Below are positions 31,166 through 37,408 of a DNA stretch of 37,408 nt, piece by piece. The notes beneath the pieces are model-generated. The model was not told where the DNA came from, made no database searches, and worked only from the letters and a program-made list of their open reading frames with translations. The DNA is from Nocardioides acrostichi. Lineage in GTDB: Bacteria; Actinomycetota; Actinomycetes; Propionibacteriales; Nocardioidaceae. The translations under genes and the position numbers were made by a program. The stretch covers positions 1 through 37,408 of the forward strand of contig NZ_JADIVZ010000018.1 of assembly GCF_015319165.1 (NCBI RefSeq), in the 5' to 3' direction. Each line of letters starts with the position of its first letter. The first letter of the stretch is position 1.

Positions 31166-32620
31166 ATGAGTCTCACCTCCAACGGAAGAAGCGTGGCCAG
31201 CCGCCCCCCCAGCCGCTTCTTGCACTACCTGCCCGCCACCGCGCTGCTCATCGACACGGTTGTCATGGTGGTCATCGGTTTGGTGGCGATCGTGGGCCGC
31301 CGCGAGCTCGGTTTCTTCAGATCCTCCGTCTCCGTCGAGGATTCGCTGAGTGTTGCCGGGCCACTGATCATTCTCGGATGGCTGCTCATGCTGGCACTGC
31401 GCGGCAGTTACAAGACGGACGTGTTCGGCGCGGGCACCGACGAGTTCCGCAGAGTGTTCAACGCGAGTCTGATGGCAGGCGGACTGACTGGGGTCGGTTG
31501 CTACCTGGTCAAGTTCGATCTCTCTCGGGGCTTTTTCATGCTGGCCTTCGGCCTCGGGGTTCCTGCCCTGCTGTTCGGTCGAGCCGGGCTGCGCGCTGCC
31601 CTGCAAGGCGCTAGGCGGCGCGGGGGCCTGCGGCAGCGGGTTCTGCTCACGGGTTCCCGTTCTCACGTCGACGAGATTGCGTCTGTTCTGCGCCGCGAGA
31701 CCTGGCTGGGCTACGAGATCGTCGGGGCACTGACCCCTGAGTACGACCTGAGCGAGGAGACAGCCTCGGGCATTCCGGTGCTCGGTAATACCGACGATGT
31801 GGTCAAGCTGGCCAGAATCTCTCGCGCCGACACCATCCTCTTCGCTGGCGGGTCCACCGGATCCTCCAACCAACTGCGTAAGGTGGTGTGGGAACTGGAG
31901 CAGAGCCACGTGCAGGTCGTCGTGGTCCCCAGCGTCACCGACATCTCCTCCGATCGTGTGAAGGTCCGGCCCGTGGGTGGTCTCCCACTTATCCACATCG
32001 ACCCTCCGACCTGGCTGGACGCATCTCGCTGGGGCAAGCGTGCCTTCGACATCGCAGGTTCAGGCGCCCTCATCGTCCTTTTCGCACCGCTACTGATGCT
32101 CTCGGCTTTTCAGGTCAAGGCTCACGACCGTGGTCCGATCTTCTTTCGACAGACCCGCACCGGGAAGGACGGCGAGGAGTTCGCCTGCCTGAAGTTCCGC
32201 ACCATGGTGGTGGACGCCGAGGCGAGGCTCGCTCAACTGCACGAGCAGAGCGGATACTCCGGTGGACTGTTCAAGATGAAGGACGACCCTCGCATCACAG
32301 CTCCCGGCAAGTGGCTGCGCCGTTTCTCGATCGACGAGTTGCCTCAGCTCTTCAACGTGTTCAGGGGCGACATGAGCCTGGTCGGCCCGCGCCCTCCCTT
32401 GCCGAGCGAGGTCGCCGACTACGACGACGACACGATCCGCCGCCTCAGGGTGCGACCTGGCATGACCGGGCTGTGGCAGGTATCCGGCCGCTCGGATCTC
32501 TCATGGCACGAGGCGATCAGGCTGGATCTCTACTACGTCGACAACTGGTCGATGCTCCAAGACCTGTCCATCCTGGCTCGCACCCTAGGTGCCGTCACGA
32601 GCAGCCGAGGCGCCTACTGA
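31166..32620 (+). CDS. Undecaprenyl-phosphate sugar-1-phosphate transferase
   Basis: This 484-aa initiating transferase of exopolysaccharide synthesis belongs to the polyprenyl glycosylphosphotransferase family (WbaP/WcaJ type). It moves a sugar-1-phosphate from a nucleotide sugar onto undecaprenyl phosphate at the inner face of the membrane. Four N-terminal hydrophobic helices (about 20-150) are followed by a Rossmann-like CoA-binding-type domain (RQRVLLTGSRSHVDEIASVL, DTILFAGGSTGS). A further helix (about 295-315) precedes the catalytic domain: FFRQTRTGKDGEEFACLKFR, SIDELPQLFNVFRGDMSLVG (about 390), PRPPLPSEV and RPGMTGLWQVSGRSDLSW. The ATG at 31166 was chosen as the first with a plausible N-terminus. 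It founds the polysaccharide chain for the surrounding modification genes. The sugar is not predictable. Confidence 0.93.
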   Translation: MSLTSNGRSVASRPPSRFLHYLPATALLIDTVVMVVIGLVAIVGRRELGFFRSSVSVEDSLSVAGPLIILGWLLMLALRGSYKTDVFGAGTDEFRRVFNASLMAGGLTGVGCYLVKFDLSRGFFMLAFGLGVPALLFGRAGLRAALQGARRRGGLRQRVLLTGSRSHVDEIASVLRRETWLGYEIVGALTPEYDLSEETASGIPVLGNTDDVVKLARISRADTILFAGGSTGSSNQLRKVVWELEQSHVQVVVVPSVTDISSDRVKVRPVGGLPLIHIDPPTWLDASRWGKRAFDIAGSGALIVLFAPLLMLSAFQVKAHDRGPIFFRQTRTGKDGEEFACLKFRTMVVDAEARLAQLHEQSGYSGGLFKMKDDPRITAPGKWLRRFSIDELPQLFNVFRGDMSLVGPRPPLPSEVADYDDDTIRRLRVRPGMTGLWQVSGRSDLSWHEAIRLDLYYVDNWSMLQDLSILARTLGAVTSSRGAY

Positions 32621-32643
32621 GACAGGCCCGGCCTTAAAGAGCA

Positions 32644-32679
32644 AAGAGGCAGCCGCCCCAGCGGGAACGGCTGCCTCTT
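32644..32679. terminator. Bidirectional terminator between convergent genes
   Basis: The 12-bp arms AAGAGGCAGCCG (32644-32655) and CGGCTGCCTCTT (32668-32679) enclose a 12-nt loop. The sequence is T-rich on both exits (CTGCTTTCTCT rightward; GCTCTTTAAGG leftward). It lies between the sugar-phosphate transferase stop and the cysN stop and can serve both. Confidence 0.85.
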
Positions 32680-32697
32680 CTGCTTTCTCTAGTGGCG

Positions 32698-34008
32698 TCA
32701 GTTGCCCGCGTTGATCATCCCGGCGCCGACGGTAACGCCCGTCGCCTCATCGATGAGGATGAACGAGCCGGTGGTGCGATTCTTCGAATAGGGATCACAC
32801 AACAGCGGCACCGTCGTGCGCAACTGCACCCGGCCGATCTCGTTCAGGTTGAGCTCGCCAGCCTCCTGGTCACGGTGCAGAGTGTTGACGTCCATGCGGT
32901 ACTGGATGTCTTTCACGAGGGCCCTAGCGACGCGCGTGGTGTGCTTGATGGCGAGCTTCTGGCGCGGCTTCAATGGCGTGTTGGTCATCCAGCACACCAT
33001 GGCGTCGATGTCCTGACTCGGTGCCGGTGCGTTCTTCACGCGGGCGATCATGTCGCCACGAGAGACGTCGACATCGTCCTCGAGGCGGACGGTGACCGAC
33101 ATCGGCGGGAATGCCTCGGCGACCTCCTGGTCGAAGAAGTCGATACCAGCGATCTTGCTGGTCATGCCGCTGGGGAGTACCACGACCTCGTCACCCGGCT
33201 TGAGCACGCCGCCTGCGACCTGGCCGCCGTAGCCGCGGTAGTCGTGGTACTCGTCCGACTTCGGTCGCACGACGTACTGCACGGGGAATCGCGTGTCGAC
33301 GAGGTCGCGGTCGGAGGCCACGTGCACGTGCTCGAGGTGGTGCATCAGGGTTGGTCCGGAGTACCACGGCGTGTGCTCGGAGCGGTTCACCACGTTGTCG
33401 CCTTGGAGGGCGGAGATCGGGATGACCTCCAGGTCCGGGATCGAGAGCTTGGTGGCGAACTGGGTGAATTCGTCGTGGATCTTGTTGAAGATCTCCTGGT
33501 CGAAGTCGACCAGGTCCATCTTGTTGACGGCCAGCACCAGGTGCGGCACTCGCAGCAGCGAGAGGATCACTGCGTGCCGTCGCGACTGCTCGGTCAGGCC
33601 CTGACGGGCGTCGACGAGTACGAGGCCGAGGTCGGCGGTCGAGGCGCCGGTGACCATGTTCCGGGTGTACTGCACGTGCCCGGGGGTGTCGGCGATGATG
33701 AACTTGCGGTTGGGCGTCGCGAAGTAGCGGTAGGCGACATCGATGGTGATGCCCTGCTCGCGCTCGGAGCGCAAGCCATCGGTCAGCAGCGCCAGGTCGG
33801 TGTAGTCGTAGCCCTTGCCCTTGGAGGTGTTCTCCACGGCCTCGAGTTGGTCCTCGAAGATCGACTTGGAGTCCAGCAGCAGACGGCCGATGAGGGTCGA
33901 CTTGCCGTCGTCCACCGAACCGGCGGTGGCGAACCGCAGCATGTCCATGTGCTGGGTGACGGTCTCGACGGCGGTCGCGCCGTCGGTGGCAGATGCGTTC
34001 TCGGCCAT
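32698..34008 (-). CDS. cysN: Sulfate adenylyltransferase subunit 1
   Basis: This is the GTPase subunit of ATP sulfurylase, which couples GTP hydrolysis to formation of adenosine 5'-phosphosulfate by CysD. It is 436 aa. G1 is AGSVDDGKSTLIGRLL (29-44), the switch II region is DTPGHVQYTRNM (about 109-120), and G4 is NKMD. EF-Tu-like beta-barrel domains follow. It ends after domain III, so the C-terminal APS kinase fusion (CysNC) found in some actinobacteria is absent, and no cysC is present in the window. The ATG shares its A with the cysD stop (TGATG). Confidence 0.96.
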   Translation of the reverse strand: MAENASATDGATAVETVTQHMDMLRFATAGSVDDGKSTLIGRLLLDSKSIFEDQLEAVENTSKGKGYDYTDLALLTDGLRSEREQGITIDVAYRYFATPNRKFIIADTPGHVQYTRNMVTGASTADLGLVLVDARQGLTEQSRRHAVILSLLRVPHLVLAVNKMDLVDFDQEIFNKIHDEFTQFATKLSIPDLEVIPISALQGDNVVNRSEHTPWYSGPTLMHHLEHVHVASDRDLVDTRFPVQYVVRPKSDEYHDYRGYGGQVAGGVLKPGDEVVVLPSGMTSKIAGIDFFDQEVAEAFPPMSVTVRLEDDVDVSRGDMIARVKNAPAPSQDIDAMVCWMTNTPLKPRQKLAIKHTTRVARALVKDIQYRMDVNTLHRDQEAGELNLNEIGRVQLRTTVPLLCDPYSKNRTTGSFILIDEATGVTVGAGMINAGN

Positions 34009-34922
34009 CAGAAGTAGCCCTCCTTCTTGCGGTCCTCCATGGCAGCTTCGGAGAACTTGTCGTCGCCGCGGGTCTCACCGCGTTCGGTCACTCGGGCCAC
34101 TGCGATCTCTTCGATGATCTCTTCGATGGTGGAGGCAGTCGACTCCACGCATCCGGTGAGCGTGATGTCGCCACACGTGCGGAAACGCACGGTGCGCTCC
34201 TCGGCGACCTCACCCTCCTTGCACGGATTGAGCGGCGTCTCGGTCATGAGCATGCCGTTGCGCTTGAACACCCGGCGTTGGTGGGCGTAGTAGATCGTGG
34301 GAATCTCGATGCCCTCGCGGGCGATGTAGGACCACACGTCGAGCTCGGTCCAGTTGCTGATCGGGAAGATCCGCATGTGCTCGCCCTCGTGCAGGCGGCC
34401 GTTGTAGAGCGACCACAGCTCGGGGCGCTGGTTCTTCGGATCCCACTGCCCGAACTCGTCGCGATGCGAGTACACCCGCTCCTTGGCCCGAGCCTTCTCC
34501 TCGTCCCTGCGGCCGCCACCGAAGGCAGCGGTGAAGCCGTTCTCCTCGATGGCGTTGAGCAGCGTGCCGATCTGCAGGCGGTTGCGCGATGTCTTGCCGT
34601 CGTCGACCACGATGCCGTTGGCGATCGCGTCGTCGATGGAGGCGACCACGAGGTTCACCCCGAGGCGGTTGACCCAGTTGTCGCGGGTCTCCATGACCTC
34701 GGGGAAGTCAAGGCCGGTGTCGACCTGCATGATCGGGAACGGGATCTTCGCCGGGTAGAAGGCCTTCTCGGCCAGGCGGAGCATCACGATCGAGTCCTTG
34801 CCGCCGCTGAACATCAGCACCGGCTTCTCGAACTCGGCCGCGACCTCGCGGAAGATGTGGATCGACTCCGCCTCCAGCTGGTCGAGTTGACTCAGCCGGT
34901 AGTCGGCGTGGGTGTCGGACAT
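34008..34922 (-). CDS. cysD: Sulfate adenylyltransferase subunit 2
   Basis: This is the catalytic subunit of ATP sulfurylase (304 aa, normal length). It makes APS from ATP and sulfate. The PP-loop is SGGKDS (39-44). PIMQVDTGLDFPEVMETRDN, the Arg/Lys-rich loop GGGRRDEEKARAKERVYSHR and LWSLYNGRLHEGEHMRIFPI are typical. GAGAGG lies about 8 nt before the ATG. cysD-cysN form a coupled two-gene operon. The next genes on this strand upstream are a hexapeptide acyltransferase and a sulfotransferase, so the activated sulfate may serve polysaccharide sulfation as well as cysteine synthesis (inference). The 218 bp upstream contain no gene. Confidence 0.96.
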   Translation of the reverse strand: MSDTHADYRLSQLDQLEAESIHIFREVAAEFEKPVLMFSGGKDSIVMLRLAEKAFYPAKIPFPIMQVDTGLDFPEVMETRDNWVNRLGVNLVVASIDDAIANGIVVDDGKTSRNRLQIGTLLNAIEENGFTAAFGGGRRDEEKARAKERVYSHRDEFGQWDPKNQRPELWSLYNGRLHEGEHMRIFPISNWTELDVWSYIAREGIEIPTIYYAHQRRVFKRNGMLMTETPLNPCKEGEVAEERTVRFRTCGDITLTGCVESTASTIEEIIEEIAVARVTERGETRGDDKFSEAAMEDRKKEGYF

Positions 34923-35140
34923 GCACGCTACCTCTCAATGGGGACAAGCAGAGAGCATCGTAACCGTCGGGCCGAGTATCACTGCCCGCGCCTGCGGAAG
35001 ACCAGATCCGCGGCCCGGGAGCCGCTGTGCGCCCCCAACGCTCGGCCCTCCAGCACTTCCCAATCTACGATGCGATTTGCCACGATCTTCAAGCTTCTTC
35101 GGGTTGGGCAAACGCGAGTCAGCATGCCCAGACAGTTCAC

Positions 35141-35641
35141 CTAGGCACGCCGAAGCACGGCGCCGGGCGGCACCGAGGACGTTGCCACTGATTGCACCCC
35201 CAACTTCGCACCAGCTCCAAGCGTGATGGGGCCGAGAGCCATCGATCCAACACCAAACTCGACGGAGTCTTCTACCCGGGGCACCCCATCCCCCGGAAAT
35301 CGATTGCCAATCGTCACTTGCTGCCGAAGGATCACGCCGCACCCCAAAACGGCCTGAGGGTGAATCACTGTGCCGAAGCCATGATACACCGTTAGCCGCT
35401 CCCCGCACTTGACCGAAACGGGCAATTCCATGCCACACGCAATCTCACAAGTTAGGCGGTAACAATAGGCGAGAGCGCGACCCGCGAACGATAGGGGTTC
35501 TCTCTGAATCCGCATGTGCTGGCAAAGTCGCCAAAAGGCGAGAAATAATTGAATCTTTGGCGACCCCCTATTGGCCTTCCAGTCTTGCAAGCAGTATTGA
35601 ACGACATTCATTACCGCATCGCCATCCTCAGCCACTTGCAC
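35141..35641 (-). CDS. Hexapeptide-repeat (left-handed beta-helix) acyltransferase
   Basis: This 166-aa enzyme resembles serine O-acetyltransferase and colanic-acid-type WcaB acetyltransferases. The helical N-terminus (MNVVQYCLQDWKANRGSPKI, from residue 11) leads to imperfect hexapeptide turns (VYHGFGTVIHPQAVLGCGVI, LRQQVTIGNRFPG, VEFGVGSMALGPITLGAGAK). His in the HGFG/IHP region fits the catalytic site. It is probably an O-acetyltransferase of the polysaccharide rather than a cysteine-pathway CysE, judged by its small size and neighbours. GTG 35641 is preferred because GAGG lies 8 nt upstream; Met11 (35611) is an alternative. It is 10 bp behind the sulfotransferase stop. GC content is lower than in most of the window. 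Confidence 0.8.
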   Translation of the reverse strand: MQVAEDGDAVMNVVQYCLQDWKANRGSPKIQLFLAFWRLCQHMRIQREPLSFAGRALAYCYRLTCEIACGMELPVSVKCGERLTVYHGFGTVIHPQAVLGCGVILRQQVTIGNRFPGDGVPRVEDSVEFGVGSMALGPITLGAGAKLGVQSVATSSVPPGAVLRRA

Positions 35642-35651
35642 ATGACTCGCC

Positions 35652-36350
35652 TCACGAACTCGGAACTAGAGAATCGTACAACTCTTGACACCTGTGTAAC
35701 TGCCGGCCCCTAGCCCGGATAGCCCTTTTCGCAGACTCGGCTCCCAGCCTTCGCGCCTCCGACGGCCGCGACACCGTCTGTTCAGTCAAACCCCACGGGG
35801 TCTTTAGAGCCATCTCTTCAATATCGTGGCGAATAGATGATTCGCTGATGGCGTCGTGGAGCGATGCTTGCTGGCTTTCCGGAACTCGCAAGCACGAGAA
35901 GGCCGCGATCGAAGTTGCCCAGGAGTACGCATCCCCGGTGGTAACTTCGAACGGCGAGATGAAGATTTTGTCAGCCAGTTCGGTAGCAGTCCCATATATC
36001 TTCTCATATTGCCGAAGGGCCTGGTCGGCCGTGAGCCCGTTATGAAACTGAAGGAAAGAACTAATCGCCATTAACGGTTCCCTAGCCAAAAATACTGTGG
36101 GTATTCCCTCGCGAACAGATTTGCGCAAAGCAGCGGCGGAATGAAGATGAGAGCTTAGAAGCCGATCGGGCCATGTCGCGCGCACAATAGCAGCAGCTCG
36201 CGTGTTTCCCGACCTCGGGAACCCATCTACCGTGAGACTTGTGTTCCCCGACCTAGGCAGAAGTGGGCGTAGCCTACTGCGACTTCTTATGTACAGCGAA
36301 CTGGCCGCCGAGTCGATCAGGAACTGATGCAGTTCGTGCCTGACATTCAT
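35652..36350 (-). CDS. Sulfotransferase-like protein
   Basis: This 232-aa protein has the two PAPS-binding signatures of sulfotransferases. A 5'-phosphosulfate-binding loop VDGFPRSGNT lies at residues 41-50, and a 3'-phosphate-binding segment FLAREPLMAISSFLQFHNG at 88-106 (Arg90 and Ser97 in the expected places). Size and motif order fit small bacterial sulfotransferases. A second PRSGNT occurs just before, at 32-37, the result of a 39-bp direct duplication. The ATG at 36350 has a weak AAAGGT upstream. It is probably cotranscribed with the acyltransferase and likely sulfates a carbohydrate of the surface polysaccharide using PAPS derived from CysDN plus an APS kinase encoded elsewhere (inference). 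Codon use is more AT-rich than the rest. Confidence 0.75.
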   Translation of the reverse strand: MNVRHELHQFLIDSAASSLYIRSRSRLRPLLPRSGNTSLTVDGFPRSGNTRAAAIVRATWPDRLLSSHLHSAAALRKSVREGIPTVFLAREPLMAISSFLQFHNGLTADQALRQYEKIYGTATELADKIFISPFEVTTGDAYSWATSIAAFSCLRVPESQQASLHDAISESSIRHDIEEMALKTPWGLTEQTVSRPSEARRLGAESAKRAIRARGRQLHRCQELYDSLVPSS

Positions 36351-36507
36351 GGAACTGACCTTTCGATACAGAAAAAACGTCTACTCGTAGAAGTGCCGCC
36401 TTCGCCCACTTGCACCCACAAGTTACCGCGTCTTCGCTCCATTTGTCTCGACCAAAGCCGTAGAGCAAAAGACTAACGGCCGCCCTACACCGCCGTCCGG
36501 CCACCCG

Positions 36508-36556
36508 TCACGCTCGGGCCACATGTCACGCTCGGGCCAACCGCCACGCTCGGGCT
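36508..36556. repeat. Three 18-bp direct repeats
   Basis: CACGCTCGGGC recurs with a period of 18 bp (units starting at 36508, 36526 and 36544). The array lies 18 bp upstream of the truncated membrane gene. It could bind a regulator or be a replication-slippage product. Confidence 0.7.
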
Positions 36557-36574
36557 CTAGGACTGGAGCCTCAG

Positions 36575-36880
36575 TTGCCGAGCGCCTACGCTGCGCTTGT
36601 GGATCGCGCGACCGACTACCGGCTGCAACGGAGCCTACTGTGGACAGCCCTATTGACTTCCTTCATTTACGCCAACCCGCGTGAATCAGCCTCGGCAGGT
36701 GCAGACATCTGGGTGTACGTGAGAACATTTGGCCCCCTAGTCATTCTCGTAGCATATGCACTAACGCCTTCTTCGCCCCGCGGTCGCGCCTTTGGCGCAA
36801 TCGAGGTGGGCTTTATAATGTTTGCGCTTCTAGCCCCGGTCTTTCATGACGACGGCCGCGGTTGTGTCGGAGCTGCGTGA
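36575..36880 (+). pseudogene. N-terminal part of a membrane protein cut by an IS
   Basis: The frame opens with TTG at 36575 preceded by TGGAG 6 nt upstream. It encodes about 90 native residues with two or three hydrophobic segments (SLLWTALLTSFIYA, VRTFGPLVILVAYALTP, AIEVGFIMFALLAPVF). The size and pattern suggest the start of a polysaccharide polymerase/ligase-type membrane protein, but this is not certain. From about 36845 the base composition switches to that of the IS, and the frame ends at 36880 in IS sequence. The rest of the gene should lie beyond the IS, outside the window. Confidence 0.6.
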
Positions 36881-37408
36881 TCGAGTGCGCTCGTGTTCGG
36901 AGTGACGGCGGGTAGGGCGTCGCACCGGCTGGCGCTGCCGGGCTGCGGGTCTCCGGGTGGTGATGTTGTGGGCGGATGGGCTGGGTCAGGCGGGTTGCGG
37001 GACCGCGGCGATGTTCGCGAAGACAGCAACGATCGCGGCCGCCCAGGGCCAGGACTCGGGGATCTTGAGTCGTCGGCGACAGGGCGCTGTGGACCAGGCG
37101 GGCGGGCACGTGCAGGAACCGGTAGCGCAGCGCCTTCGGCTCACACGCGGCGAGCGGCGCAGCGTCGCCGACGAAGCCCAGCAGCCGCGTCCACGCGGTC
37201 AGGTCGGCAGCGATCATGGTCAGCGCGAGCCAGGTCTGGTTGATGTCGAACTCCCGGGAGGGGAACCGGCCCAGGCCGGATTCTTTGGCGTGCCGGATGC
37301 GGTCCTCGACGCGGGCGTGGGCCCGGTGCCGGGCTTTAAGGAAGGCCAGCTGGCCGACGGTGGTGTTGGTGACGAAGGCCTGATAGCGCCAGCCGTCGCG
37401 CTCCTCGA
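36850..37408 (-). mobile_element. IS1380-family insertion sequence (right part, incomplete)
   Basis: The transposase end at 36986 plus about 135 bp of GC-rich non-coding sequence form one end of an IS1380-type element. The exact terminus is estimated from the composition switch and the interruption of the membrane gene. The terminal inverted repeat cannot be confirmed because the other end is outside the window. Confidence 0.65.
36986..37408 (-). pseudogene. IS1380-type transposase, C-terminal part, frameshifted
   Basis: On the minus strand the frame entering at 37406 encodes GWRYQAFVTNTTVGQLAFLK, then RVEDRIRHAKESGLGRFPSR, FDINQTWLALTMIAADLTAW and EPKALRYRFLHVPARLVHSA. This is the C-terminal catalytic half of an IS1380-family DDE transposase. 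After HSA (about 37080-37090) the expected ending RRRLKIPESWPWAAAIVAVF to AAVPQPA with TGA at 36986-36988 is found in another frame. One extra base in the GCGCCCTGT stretch explains this. The element copy is therefore probably inactive unless this is a sequencing error. Confidence 0.8.

Noticed and set aside
31142..31996. Leftward open frame antisense to the sugar-phosphate transferase
   Set aside because: It is rich in Gln/His/Arg/Glu without family motifs; the sense strand encodes a full transferase.
32692..34017. Rightward open frame spanning cysN
   Set aside because: It is an antisense shadow of cysN with no motifs and a composition typical of antisense reading.
34935..35438. Leftward open frame overlapping the hexapeptide acyltransferase
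   Set aside because: It uses another frame of the same strand, has no motif, and the hexapeptide repeats are in the other frame.

Overview
The window is high-GC DNA with leaderless-looking starts, GTG/TTG starts and actinobacterial gene families (SEC-C protein, MoxR/DUF58/VWA operon, pyrimidine reductase family, DUF559 protein with an AbiEi-like N-terminus). It most likely comes from an Actinomycetota chromosome, possibly Nocardioidaceae-like; that family-level guess is inference only. About 35 protein genes, three tRNA genes, two families of interspersed repeats and the edge of an insertion sequence can be supported.

Region 1 (1-17.1 kb) is mostly housekeeping or accessory metabolism. It opens with the tail of an unidentified gene and a tandem triplet of tRNA-Glu(UUC) genes (minus strand), two of which have an oversized D-loop. 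Next come a small protein with an operator-like inverted repeat in its promoter, a LacI-family regulator, a coiled-coil protein cotranscribed with acetoacetate-CoA ligase, and a divergent Baeyer-Villiger-type monooxygenase. These are followed by an orphan membrane histidine kinase, a secreted SGNH-like protein without the usual serine, an MFS exporter, a DUF559 nuclease-like gene bracketed by palindromic repeats, a SEC-C protein, a crotonase-fold protein lacking both catalytic glutamates, a RibD-like reductase, small membrane proteins and a rhomboid protease.

Region 2 (17.1-36.9 kb) is an exopolysaccharide locus interleaved with a MoxR-DUF58-VWA (Bat-like) operon. Polysaccharide genes are a frameshifted beta-helix protein, an O-antigen ligase/polymerase-like protein, an acyltransferase 3, ugd (UDP-glucuronate), gmd and fcl (GDP-L-fucose), and an undecaprenyl-phosphate sugar-1-phosphate transferase. 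They continue with cysD/cysN (ATP sulfurylase), a hexapeptide acyltransferase, a small sulfotransferase and a truncated membrane protein. gmd and fcl sit between moxR and the DUF58 gene, splitting the canonical operon. Taken together the genes suggest a cell-surface polysaccharide containing glucuronate and fucose that may be acylated and sulfated; the sulfation part is inference from the sulfotransferase plus cysDN.

Region 3 (34.9-37.4 kb) is visibly lower in GC, contains short repeats and ends in an IS1380-type transposase that truncates a membrane gene and is itself frameshifted. A 45-bp repeat related to the common actinobacterial GGTTTCGAC...CTCAACCACC element occurs near 14.1 and 24.8 kb. 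It has also expanded in frame as a 4 x 42-bp array inside one gene of the Bat-like operon.
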